Source: Anastrepha obliqua
Taxonomy: Eukaryota > Arthropoda > Insecta > Diptera > Tephritidae
Assembly: GCF_027943255.1 (NCBI RefSeq)
Contig: NC_072896.1
Location: 930,001-994,000 of the forward strand
DNA length: 64,000 bases
Direction: 5' to 3'
A program made the position numbers and the translations under genes. Positions 49,555-59,849 of this stretch are shown one piece after another (the first letter of the stretch is position 1; each line of letters starts with the position of its first letter). Under the pieces are notes generated by a model. It worked only from the letters and a program-made list of their open reading frames with translations, was not told the origin of the DNA and made no database searches.

Positions 49555-49862
49555 TATATACAATTGGCGCGTACACATTTTGGGTGTTTGACCGAGCTCC
49601 TCCTCCTATTTGTGGTGCGCGTCGTGATGTTGTTCCACAAATGGTGGGACCTACAGTTTTAAGCCGACTCCGAACGGCAGTCATTTTTTATGAGGAGCTT
49701 TTTCATGGCAGAAATGCAGTTGGAGGTTTGCCATTGCCTGCGACCGCTATTAGAAAAAACTTTTCCTGCATTTTGGTGTTTCACCGAGATTCGAACCGAC
49801 GTTCTCTCTGTGAATACCGAATGGTAGTCACACCCAAATCCAGTCAGCTACGGCGGCCGCCT
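49555..49862 (-). repeat. tRNA-derived SINE, copy 3, full length with target-site duplication
   Basis: Read on the minus strand it begins GGCGGCCGCCGTAGCTGACT (A-box region TAGCTGACTGG), then GTGACTACCATTCGG, and GGTTCGAATCTCGG (B-box), the internal RNA polymerase III promoter of a tRNA. A tRNA-unrelated body follows (AATAGCGGTCGCAGGCAATG, CATGAAAAAGCTCCTCATAA, CGGAGTCGGCTTAAAAC, AAATAGGAGGAGGAGCTCGG) and the 3' end GTACGCGCCAATTG runs into a TA-repeat tail. The 9-bp duplication GAGCTTATA flanks it. Length is about 308 bp. It has no protein gene and would depend on a LINE for mobility. The best-preserved copy here. Confidence 0.92.
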
Positions 49863-49871
49863 GAGCTTATA
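49863..49871. repeat. SINE target-site duplication, right
   Basis: GAGCTTATA directly after the GGCGGCC head of the SINE. Confidence 0.75.
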
Positions 49872-50539
49872 GCTGAACTTATATCAGCGAGCAGAGAATT
49901 TGTTCAATATGGGCATCTGTTGCCTGAGTTAGCTTATATCCCAAATTGCTCCCAATAATCCTGTTTGAAATACTTTTATATTTCTTATTCCACAACGATT
50001 TCGTTAATCAATAGCTCCGCATCCATATTTTTTACTAACTACTCTGAATAATACTCATTAGAGTTTTTAATTGGCTATTTAAAAAATAATTTATAAATTC
50101 TCAATTTTAGTAAAACAAAGCCAAAAAAATAAAAAATTAAGTAAAACTTTAACTAGCTTTGTAATTTGAAGCTCATTGCATTTACAAAATAAAAAATAAA
50201 TGTGGAAAAGTTCTACCTTGAAGTTTAATTTCATCAAAAAAAAAAAAGAAAAAAATGGAGCCGTCTAATGCCGCCAGAGTCTTTCCCATTAGGCCAGCTA
50301 AACCTCCTACAATGCTTATGAGGCGCTTTTGGAAACTCAAACCACTTAACTTCGGCTTGTACTTCGACTTGACTTCACTTTAACAACGCAATATACTAAA
50401 TTAAATTTACCACCGGTTTGTCAGTTTCGTGTTCAGTGGTTCCTTAAATATCTTGACTACAACCTAACATATAACATATTTGAGAGTAAGCTTTTTGATG
50501 CTGATTAAGTAGCTTATACAACTTTTGCCATGTTTTATG
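49872..50539. other. Non-coding stretch, no gene seen
   Basis: AT-rich with an A-run near 50,240. Nothing recognised. Confidence 0.4.
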
Positions 50540-51268
50540 AAAATAAACACTGCTGATTTTAGTGATTCTCTAACTCCAAAAAGTTTGTACACCTCTCTAG
50601 TATTGCTCTTTTGTATAGAAGCCCTTGGATGTAGTCAGATTCAGACGGTTTTCCGTTTGTTTTGTTTTCGTTCTTCGTTTATTTCAAGTCTAAGGCATAA
50701 TTATAGTTTTTACAGACCACTAAGAACTTAAATTACGACAGATAGCAACTTAAATAAATAAAAATTTATAAAATTCAATTGACATCGAAAAGCCAAGCGG
50801 AATGGAACTCGATGACTCATTGGGTTCTTTTAGAGTGCGGGCAATAGTAGCATAATTCATGTTGAAAGAGTTCACAAAGAATTTACTCATTTTGTGCATT
50901 TTAAAATGTTTGTGCTCGAAAGCTATCCAGTCACAAGCTTCTTGGGCTACAATCGCTAGAGAACAGAGGATGTGTGCTCTTCTGCTTTGTGTTTACAACT
51001 TAAAAAATGGAGAAATTAACGTGAATTTTCTTAAGGCTCACTTTTTTTCATGTAGTCTTCGAAGTATTCCACTATTCGAAGAATCTACACATGTTGCAGT
51101 TATGGTTTTAGTGAACCAATATTGTAACACTTCTTCTTCTTCCATATATTTTAATACTATTTTTGCTAAATTTAAAGCTAGCCTTTCTAAAATTTTTAAT
51201 TATTAAATTATCATTAGTCTGCAAGAATTTAACTGTTCAATAAACTGCAAAATAAAGTAAATAAATAA
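50540..51268 (+). mobile_element. CR1/Jockey-like LINE fragment with AAATA tail
   Basis: Frame 50,525-50,731 gives DFSDSLTPKSLYTSLV, the start of the thumb that in relatives reads LYxSLVRSxLEY. From 50,859 the last part of the polyprotein follows: REQRMCALLLCVYNLKNGEI (relatives: RRVxASVxFVYDLLxGRI), SIPLFEESTHVAVMV and, near 51,150-51,200, FNTIFAKFKASLSK. It ends in AATAAAGTAAATAAATAAAT near 51,250-51,268, a LINE-type 3' tail. Frames change at least once and about 100 bp between the two parts is unreadable. It belongs to the same broad group as 41,735-42,760. Confidence 0.78.
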
Positions 51269-52744
51269 ATGTCTCAACGGGTTATTTATTTTTGTCTTTC
51301 TTTATTCAAACAAATCATCGTCATATACCTACATCAATAACTTACTTGTGCTCTCTATCGTTTGCCTCTCCTCTACCATCTGAATTCTGGGTTTTATAAA
51401 CTTTTTAATTGTTGTTCGTGTTTGTGTTACACCCATTCACAATAAATTCATATTCGAGTAAATATCTTTGGGGTAACTGCAGGCAGATAATCTCAAACTG
51501 CAAACAAAAAGCACAACAATAATCACATCTGCGAAGAGCAAATATTTGCTGGAAAAACACTCTTGAGAATTTCGAAAGTATTCGTCTTGCAAATACATTA
51601 ATTAATTTGCTCGTAATTTATTAATTAGCAATTTTACTTTTGCATGCGTTTTACAGTGTAATTATGAGTATGTGTGGGTGGGCAAAAACTTTACTTAATT
51701 GTGATTGATGATGTGGTGTGTCTAACACAAAATATGAAACTATGCTTTATGCAAAATTAGCAGTTTAGAGCTAGAAAATCTACGAATAGTTTTAAATATT
51801 TTACTCTATAAATTTACACGAGTGAGTAACTGAGCATATTTAATGCACAGGCTGCTGTTGGTGGCAAAACGTTCGTAGTCACGCTCTTATTTGTGCCGAA
51901 TATGGTAATTTCAGCTTTTAGTTTACAAATCAATGGCAACAATAGCTTACATGCATGCTTTCAGGCGCATTAGCGAGCAAATGATGGCGCTACAAATTTC
52001 GAGCAGCAATGTCAGCACTGAATTCACACTAATTACTTGACGCACTTTTACACAGGCAATTTAAATTCAGTGCGCCTGTAAGCAAGCCATAAAAAGTGAT
52101 CCGAAATATGCAGCAAAAAATGCTGTCTAAGTATGCAGGTCATAGATTAAAAATAGATATATTCGTACTAGAATAAATTTGCACAGCCTTTCATATATTA
52201 CTTTAATTCATTGTCGAACAAAAAATGATTGCCTAAATGCATGCTATAAAAATATTCGAGTTTTGGCATATTGTTTTCAGTCTTCCGCTATATTTCACTT
52301 TTTTTATGGGTTGGTTGGTCAGTAACAAATGTCGACTGTTAAAATATGCTGCAACTACATACACACTATTGTATTACATTTCTTGTACTGTTTTTATTAC
52401 TATAGCCAGTCCAAGTGGTTGTTGTTGCCGTCAATTGTCCTTTATGCAAATTGTATGCGCATATTTATTACGTATGCAGGACCTGTACGACCGCTAGGCA
52501 AATAATTTTTGCACACTTTAATTGTTGTGCACTTTTAGGCGCGTGACATTAATTACCCGAGAGCAGCCTGTATGTGCACAAAGTCACTGACACACATACA
52601 TATATCCATTCATACGTACTTTTTTAAAGTGGGGTTCAAGCTCTTAAAGCTCGAATAATAAACAAATGCTTTTGGTAACAATATTTTTGCGCAGACTTTA
52701 ATTTCTACTGCACTTCAAATCTCCAGATATCTACAAATCTCTGT
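51269..52744. other. Non-coding stretch, no gene seen
   Basis: AT-rich; small CATACATATATCC-type simple sequence near 52,590. No coding motif. Confidence 0.4.
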
Positions 52745-52947
52745 CACCTCGGAAAGGCAGATGGTTTTTATGAAGAGGTTCTTCATGTCAAAAATATACT
52801 CGAAGGTTTACCACTGCCAATTGAGGGGCGACCCCCATAGAAAACAACTTTTCTATAATTTTGGTCTTTCCTGTCAACACTGCGGTTCGAACCCAGGGCT
52901 TACCGAATGATAGGCACGCACTGACCATTCGACAAAGTCAGCCGCCG
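52745..52947 (-). repeat. tRNA-derived SINE, copy 4, 3' truncated
   Basis: Plus strand carries TTTTTATGAAGAGGTTCTTC, AATTGAGGGGCGACCCC, GCGGTTCGAACCCAGG (B-box in reverse) and CCGAATGATAGGCACGC up to CAGCCGCCG at 52,947. The 3' third (GGAGGAGCTCGG part) is missing. Confidence 0.88.
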
Positions 52948-52954
52948 AATAAAT

Positions 52955-53190
52955 TAGTGTTTCGAAACTTGATTAACGTACTAGAAGACAACATGTGGAG
53001 ACTCAAGGTCAAGAAGTGGCAGGAATCAGCCAAAGATCTGGTCAAATGGAGCTATTTTGTGCAAGACCAAAGGTCACACAGTGCTGTAGCGCCAAATGAT
53101 GATGATTGTGATGTGTTTCGAAACTTTCAGAACATTCTCAGTTTATGCCATATCATCAAAGAGGTTATGGGGCTGTCATGATGGAACTTG
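52955..53190 (+). mobile_element. Probable LINE 3' fragment (RTE-like)
   Basis: The frame gives LINVLEDNMWRLKVKKWQES, AKDLVKWSYFVQDQRSHS, which resembles the WxDxVEEDxxxLGVxxWxxxAxDRxxW tail of RTE-like reverse transcriptases, followed by a GATGATGATTGTGATG simple tail. It abuts the SINE at 52,947. Support is a single motif. Confidence 0.5.
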
Positions 53191-53595
53191 ACACCTTTTG
53201 TATAGTTCAATTTTAGCCGCTCCAAATAAATTCATTGCTTTAGCTTTACCTATGGTTGACATAAGGTATACATACAATTTAAAAATGTTTTGGTTTTGCA
53301 GCCAGAAAATGATAAATCACAGCCGAGTATCGAGGGTTATACTTATATTTCGATTATTATTCTCTTGAAACTTATCTTGTAGACTTCAGTAAGAAGTGCA
53401 GGACCTCTGCATGATATGCAAGCTGTGGTCTCGTTTTCAATATCTTTATAGTTATTTGCGATTTACCTCCAGGCGTGATCCTTTGCGGCTTATATTCCCA
53501 TTCCTAAATTTCATTTTATATTAGTCTTTGTCGTATAAGTGAACAAATTGAACTGAAATAACTAGCTGATTAATGTGAAGTTTGTTTAAATAATA
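53191..53595. other. Non-coding stretch, no gene seen
   Basis: AT-rich spacer between the LINE fragment and the mariner. Confidence 0.4.
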
Positions 53596-53622
53596 GGACT
53601 ATGAATAAGTTCGTGCGGTTTT
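53596..53622 (+). repeat. Mariner left terminal inverted repeat
   Basis: 27 bp, one mismatch (position 5, T versus C) to the right repeat. It is the presumed transposase binding and cleavage site. Confidence 0.95.
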
Positions 53623-53786
53623 ACAACAGATGGCGTAACTTGATTATTATTCCATCGATCCACATTTCCAAACATTCATTGGAGAGCTACTGTCGTAAGG
53701 CACAAACGTCAGTATAAGTTTTTTATTTGAAGCGTAAACAACAATATTTTTACCACACTTGAAAATGTCGAATTTCGTGCCAAATA

Positions 53787-54794
53787 ATGTGTTTTTGCGG
53801 GGAATTCTTTAATATGAAGAAAAAAGCAGCCGAAAGTCATCGTATCTTGGTGGAAGTTTATGGTGAGCATGCTCTAGCTGAGCGAACGTGCCAGAAGTGG
53901 TTTGCACGCTTTAAAAGTGGTGATTTTGGCTTGGAAGACGAAGAACGCGAGGGTGCGCCGCCAAAGTTCATGGATACCGAATTGGAGGAATTGCTCGATC
54001 AAGATCCGGCTCAAACGCAAGAAGAGGTTGCAAAAACTTTGGGAGTTGATCAATCAACCATTTCCAAACGTTTAAAAGCCATGGGAATGATCCGAAAGGT
54101 AGGCCATTGGGTGCCGTATGAATTGAAGCCAAGAGACGTTGAACGCCGTTTTATGGCATGCGAACAACTGCTTCAACGGCACAAAAGAAAGGGTTTTTTG
54201 CATCGAATTGTGACTGGCGCTGAAAAGTGGGTCCATTACGACAATCCAAAACGTCGGGCAACGTATGGATACCCTGGCCATGCTTCAACATCGACGTCGG
54301 CGCAGAATATTCATGGCCTGAAGGTTATGCTGTGTATCTGGTGGGACCAGCTGGGTGTTGTGTATTATGAGCTACTGAAACCGAATGAAACGATTACGGG
54401 GGATGTCTACCGACGACAATTGATGCGTTTGAGCCGAGCACTGCGAGAAAAACGGCCGCAATACGCCGATAGACACGACAAAGTTATTTTGCAACATGAC
54501 AATGCTCGGCCACATGTTGCACAAGTGGTCAAAACATACTTAGAAACGCTCAAATGGGATGTCCTACCCCACCCGCCGTATAGTCCAGACCTTGCGCCAT
54601 CCGATTACTATCTCTTCCGATCGATGCAACATGGCCTGGCTGACCAGCACTTCCGTAATTACGATGAAGTCAAAAAATGGATCGATTCGTGGATTGCGGC
54701 AAAACCGACCGAATTTTTCACAAAGGGAATCCGTGAATTGCCAGAAAGATGGGAAAAAGTAGTAGTAAGCGATGGACAATACTTTGAATATTAA
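53787..54794 (+). pseudogene. Mariner transposase, catalytically dead and N-terminally frameshifted
   Basis: The 335-codon frame has the two helix-turn-helix regions (about 10-45 and 70-97, QTQEEVAKTLGVDQSTISKR), the linker WVPYELKP (108-115) and the DDE/D core. Core motifs are TGAEKWVHYDNPKR (143-156), LCIWWDQLG, ILQHDNARPH with Asp 238, and YSPDLAPSDYYLF with Asp 273, exactly 34 residues apart (DD34D). The first catalytic Asp is Ala at 145: codon GCT at 54,219-54,221 where GAT is expected, a single change. The family start MSNFVPN lies in another frame at 53,765, and the two frames meet near 53,808, where about 11 bases seem missing. The in-frame ATG at 53,787 is therefore not the original start. 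The rest of the frame is open to FEY, so decay is recent. Confidence 0.95.
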
Positions 54795-54837
54795 ATTTGT
54801 AACCATTTTACGTCAATAAAGTTTCAAATTTCGAAAA

Positions 54838-54864
54838 AAAACCGCACGAACTTATTCATGGTCC
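54838..54864 (-). repeat. Mariner right terminal inverted repeat
   Basis: 27 bp complementary to 53,596-53,622 except one base; followed by TA. Confidence 0.95.
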
Positions 54865-55025
54865 TATTAGCTTTCTTTTGCAAAACATTTGTGAGTTTCT
54901 CAGCTGACGAGATTATCTGCGCCTCTAGCGCCACATTCGCTTACTCTACCTGACACCTATAAGCAACAGAGAACTGCACCCGCTGAGTGTAAAACATTCA
55001 TACGCTTCGCTTGAACAAAAAAACA

Positions 55026-55525
55026 GGCCTTTGCGTTCAAACGATCGAACTTGTTCAAATAAGTTATTGTCATTGTTTATTTCAGCTCAATCAAATCATG
55101 TGATGCGTTTTAGCTCTCCGATGTTATCACCAATCGTCTTCATAGCAGCCGTTTCGGGTATTTGCTCGTTCGGCTGTACATTCATTTTTTTGAGCAAGAA
55201 TAAAAGGGCTTTAGAGCCAAATGAGCCGGGTTGAACACGTATGACCCCGCATGAGTTTTTGCATGTAACGATAGCAAAGTAAAAGCAAAATTTTAAAACA
55301 ATAACACTAAATTTTCATATTTGTTTTTTTTCTTAAAACTTATAATAAAACATATAAAATCGTTTGACATTATTTTACAACGGCTGAAACCAACTAATCC
55401 TTTCAAATACGAAACGCAATTTACAGCGTACATTGTACGCCAACGCTCGTTTGCTCGAACATGTGCTTTTTACAATAATGACAATTACGTCTTCGAACAA
55501 GTTTGATCGTTTGAACGCAAAGGCC
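55026..55525. mobile_element. 500-bp element with long terminal inverted repeats, no ORF
   Basis: The left end GGCCTTTGCGTTCAAACGAT (55,026 onward) is mirrored at the right end (ATCGTTTGAACGCAAAGGCC, to 55,525). The outer 31 bases match with one difference and looser complementarity continues to about 50 bases (TTATTGTCATTGT against ACAATAATGACAA). The interior has no coding motif. The structure fits a MITE or foldback element. No target-site duplication could be recognised, so the superfamily is unknown. Confidence 0.8.
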
Positions 55526-56768
55526 GATGCTAATTTCATTCAATGCTGCTTTTTGTTCAATGATTAGATTTGAGCCGAAGACATTAGATCATACGTGTTG
55601 ACTGAGCTGAACTACGCGTTCGCCTGCATGAGCTGACTGCACTTGACCAAATATTTTGGTTCAATTGACTGAATGTGAGCAAGAAATTTAGCGTATGAAC
55701 AACTCAAGAAAACAGTGAGCCATGCAGGTCTCTGATAAGCAAGCAATAATGGCTCGCCCTGAGCTTTTTTATGCTATGCTCTGGAACTGGTGATTTGTAT
55801 GCACTTTGCCGATATCAAAAATCGAAATGATGTATACATGACTGCAGACAATTTCGTTCATATTAATTTGCCACATTACTAAAGCATATTTTCCTCCCTC
55901 ATACAACTCAGAACCCTAGTCCACTCGTCTCATGTGGGCGAGTTTAAGCAACTCAGATATACGAAAACACACTAAATTGCTTCTTAAAGATTTACAGTCC
56001 AGCCTTTCCAAAAAATCATTAATTACAAAGGAGCGTATTTTGGGCCTTCCGCGTTCGGTATCGTCAAATTGAAGGCACTGTGCGCTAATGGCAGTTGAAA
56101 TGTTTCCCATCAATTTGAAATTGCTTTGGCAAAACTTTTCTCATAAACGTGCATCGTAGATAGCTTCTCTGCTTGCTCGGCAGAACACGGGATACAATTA
56201 ATAATAAACACAGCCAATAAACACGAAAAGACTGGCAAGAAAAATAGAACTAATGCAGAAATAATAAAATTTATGAAAAATTATTACATATCCAGCGTAG
56301 GAGGACAGGAAATGGGCTGAAAAGTAGCTTGCTTACTACGCTGCCGTCAAAGTGCTTTTATCTGTTCGCCATCAGTTTTCTAAGCCTGTTAGTATAAACA
56401 CAATGCTGAAAAGCAAGCATCAGCAGCATCAGAGCTTTAAAGAGAATTCGTAAACAAAATTTTCTCTCCTAAGCGGCACTGGTTCCGTTTAATAGCATGG
56501 CAATACGATTTAATCTGGCACAGACTGACAAACGCAAATATCTGTACGCATATTCTTTTCCTATTTCCGCTTCTTTTACACATTTTATCGGGAATATTTT
56601 TATTTAATTCGCTGGCTGCTGGACGTGACAAGAACTTATGACAGTGATAGTTATAAATTATTCGCTTTGCTCAGTGGGTGTTAGCGCCCAGGCAGCTGAA
56701 CTAGCGTCATAGATGCGCATTATTGATATTTTTGATTATTTGAGTTACACATTTCTAGATGGTACATA
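55526..56768. other. Non-coding stretch, no gene seen
   Basis: No recognisable element. 55,530-55,760 is rich in GAGC/TGAAC words similar in flavour to the interior of the preceding element, but I could not align the two. Confidence 0.4.
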
Positions 56769-58036
56769 CAGGGAGATTTAATAAAACCGCTGATTTTGTT
56801 TTGTAAATAAAACACAATAAAACTTTATTATTTCATCATGTTTTTAAATCTTTGGCTTTATATTCCTTAATATCCTTTAAATGCACACCGCAACTTCTCT
56901 GACAACAGAAAATACGCATATCAAAACATTCAATGTCTTTTTGACAGAGTTCGGGCTGTGCACAATTTATAACGGGTATGATTTCATTTCTCACTTCTGG
57001 AATCGTCTCGTCATGAACCATCATTTTCACGTCGCTCCAGGGAAAGAAGCCCAATAATCGCAAGATCTCGACGGCCGTTTACCTCGTTGTTTCGTGAAAT
57101 AATGCATTTTTGGAACTTTGTTCGAAATGTGGCCATTGTCTCGTGCGCTGTGTTGCAAGTGACTTGCTCTTATTAAAGCCACATATATTTTAAGTCCCTT
57201 TTATCTAGTACAGGCCATAAAAAGTTTGTTTTCTTATCACGAAAACGGCCAACGGTTCAGTGCTTTGCATATTTCCTTCGCTGTATATCCTCTAGAATAT
57301 AATTACATCTAGAATTTTATACTCCTTTACTGGCATTTTATAAAAGCCAAAAAATTGTGCAAGCAGACCAGAGTACAAAGTTTTTTGCAGATGTGCAAAG
57401 TTTTGGATTTTTAGAAAGAAATCGATGAGAGCTTGAGAACCATCTTACTATTTGTCGGAGGATGTTTGCAAAAATACGCGAGATTGAAGGGAGATTAACG
57501 AGAAAGATAACATCGTGGGTGTAGAGCTGACATTCTGCGTTGGGATAGTTCACTGGCAGTTTGGCAGTTTCATCGAACGCTATTAGAAAAAGGAGTTCGG
57601 GGAGTGCTGACCTTTGTGGCGCTCCACTCTATAGATTTACAATTGTTGAAGCAAATCCATTGATTTTCTCCCTGCATTTTCTGTTAGTAACGAAACTTTT
57701 AACAAAGTTTATAATTTTGAACCCAACCTTCAACTTCGTTTCAAAATTGTATGCACTTCGTCGAAAGCCTTCTCCAAATCGTTTGCTAAAAGTGAAAAAT
57801 GGTTTTTTGATGAAAGTGTGTTTGTTAACGTGTCCGTTTAGGCGCGAATGTGTCTCATCACGTGATCACGCAATGCGTGAAATAAACTTATTTCAGAACG
57901 ACCATTTGGATCACTTTTACACCGTTTTCAACTGAGTATCGCTCCATGACTAAGTTTGATGATGCACTACAAATTGTTAATCGCAAATAATTATTGCCAA
58001 AGGTCTGCATCACCTTTTAATCACCCTACCACCCTG
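56769..58036 (-). mobile_element. DD41D-type element relic carrying a nested LINE fragment
   Basis: Ends: CAGGGAGATTTAATAAAACC inward from 56,769 and, on the other side, TTTTAATCACCC ... CACCCTG ending 58,036. Both are next to TA and are similar but imperfect. On the minus strand the gene start MERYSVENGVKVIQMVV is at about 57,950, matching the DUF4817-type N-terminus. The gene end lies at 57,063-56,836: SRSCD in one frame, then W-DVKMMVHDETIPEVRNEI and QRSCGVHLKDI, which correspond to WGYVKxxVYxxxPxTxxELxxxI and the RGGHLKDIIF terminus. The middle, with the catalytic core, is replaced by unrelated sequence including a LINE piece. The element is old and dead. Confidence 0.72.
57340..57830 (-). 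mobile_element. LINE reverse-transcriptase fragment nested in the DD41D-type relic
   Basis: Minus strand: LANDLEKAFDEVHTIL (RT motif A, Asp present), VKSFVTNRKCREKING-like residues, SGAPQRSALPELLFLI (PQGSxLSPLLF box) and, from 57,553, ECQLYTHDVIFLVNL (the YADD motif changed to YTHD), RWFSSSHRFLSKNPKLCTSA (the WxxxxxLxLNxxKT block). Motif order is correct for a Jockey/R1-like RT, but several frames are used. Its position between the two ends of the DD41D-type gene shows that it inserted later. Confidence 0.65.
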
Positions 58037-59744
58037 TAATACGTCATGTAAATAAAGTATTTCTATTTCTTTTTTTCTATTGGCTACCAATTAGATTAGT
58101 AAGAAAGGGATACTTAGCAAGAGTAAGACTGACTTAAGAACATATTTGTAAGTGCGTTATGATTGTTGTGGTAATCAATTCTATGAACAAAAGAACAAAA
58201 ACTTCATCTCAATATTTACCAACATAATATTCATATCTTCTTCACCTCGCATATACAAATTGTTCCTTTTTAACTTTTAAGTTTAACGGAAGTGTTTTCC
58301 CAAGTTTAAATTATTGTATTTTCCTTATGGTTTTTCTATTGTTTTAACGGGTATTTTTTTAGACTTAAGAACTTTTAATGATAACACAAAAAAGAAATAT
58401 TGTTGGAATGAATTTTTGTACTATAATCTGGTGGACAATTTCATGGTATTTGTGCCTTCAATATGATATCCGGCATATGTCCGCTGCGGCTTCGAGTTAT
58501 TTGGCCCAGTCAATTAGTTAAATTTTTGACTACTTTTTCCAATAAATCTGAGTAATAAATAAAAATGAGCCAAATCAGCAAAAATGCAGCGCAAACGATG
58601 GTCGTTTGGCTTCGATTCTTGCACGAGCAGCTTGCCAATCTCAGCTGTCAAACCAACTATGATCAATATCTATATCTTTAGTTCCAATGCAGCTAAATAA
58701 ACACCCAATATTTATAAACGGCTCCCTTTGCAATTTTCTCGTGCCTTGAAAATGCATACTTTTAACAGAATTAGTAAGTAGCTTTATTTCTTGGTCTTAC
58801 TTTTTAACTTCTGTATTTTGCAGTGTGTCACAAGACTAGCTGATTCTTCCGAACGAATTGATTGATAATGTTTGAAAGCAAAATAAAAAATTAATATTTC
58901 ACGCATGAAATGAAATCTAAAAACTTTTTGCAATATCTTAAAATAAAACAAACTTCCAAACGAACATAGAAATTCTTTAAATGAAACTGTGCTCCAGCTA
59001 CCAATAGCTTGAGTTTCAAGAGAAACCTCAAAATTGCACAGCAGAAACTTAGAAAACATAGCCAATTAAAGTTTACATCCACTTTCTACTTTCAAGCACT
59101 CGCTACTAAGTTTAGCTTGTTTAGCAAACCACAATTATTGTTTGCTGGCTTGAAGGCGTGCCTACCCACCTACTTACGACTTACGCATATTTTCTCAAGC
59201 TTAGGACTTGAGCTACTACAACATTTCACAAACTATTCCACTCTATTTTTTGCTACCCTCCCTCACTAATGTTTTCTTTCAATTAGACGCGACATTTGCA
59301 CTACGCGGCAGTAAGCTTAGAGAGAATTCAACGACCAGCCACTGAGCTCTTTTGCTTTTGCAGTTGTCTGTGCATGCGGCCAATTTGGCAGTGAAATTCT
59401 CTACTTTGAATGCAATATAATATTCTGATTGCGGCGCAGGTCCTGGCGCTATTATGCTTTGTTTTGCTCTTTTCCGTCTTTTATAGCAACTGACTTCTGC
59501 GCCTGAAAGCACACTACAACAATTACAATTAAATGTACAAAGTGGAATATTAGCGCTTTTGGGAGTTTGTTATAAGACCTCTGCTTATTTTCGTTGCTTT
59601 GACTACGGTCGCGTGGTTGTTGGAGTGATGCTTCTTCTTATAAGTGTCTATTATATACCTACATATGTAAGTATGTATAAATAGCGTACAGATTTTCGCT
59701 AGGTGCGTGGCTTAGCAGACCTTACGGTTTTCTTAAAAAGCAAA
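58037..59744. other. Non-coding stretch, no gene seen
   Basis: AT-rich; no motif recognised. Confidence 0.4.
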
Positions 59745-59849
59745 GCCTTTCATAAGGAGCTTTTTGATGGCGAGATTGCACTCGTTGACTCATCTTTGCT
59801 TGTCGAGTGACGACGGCTATTAGACGAAACTTTTTCTATCATTTGATAG
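59745..59849 (-). repeat. SINE body fragment
   Basis: CATAAGGAGCTTTTTGATGG, then GACGACGGCTATTAGACGAA, matches the middle of the SINE body (GGAGCTTTTTCATGGC, GACCGCTATTAGAAAA) with both ends missing. Confidence 0.65.

Larger units (their letters stand above)
53596..54864 (+). mobile_element. Near-complete mariner transposon (mellifera/rosa-like mariner)
   Basis: 1,269-bp element flanked by TA (53,594-53,595 and 54,865-54,866) with 27-bp terminal inverted repeats that differ at one base (GGACTATGAATAAGTTCGTG against GGACCATGAATAAGTTCGTG). It holds one large ORF and an AATAAA at about 54,814. Length, target site and gene order are those of a full mariner. It is the youngest-looking DNA transposon in the window, yet it is inactive on two counts (see the ORF). 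Confidence 0.97.

Noticed and set aside
49800..49862. tRNA gene on the minus strand
   Set aside because: A and B boxes are present, but there is no complete cloverleaf or anticodon arm, and the sequence continues into a 300-bp repeated body with a tail: a SINE.
54072..54806. Minus-strand ORFs of 69 and 80 codons
   Set aside because: They are shadows of the mariner transposase gene.
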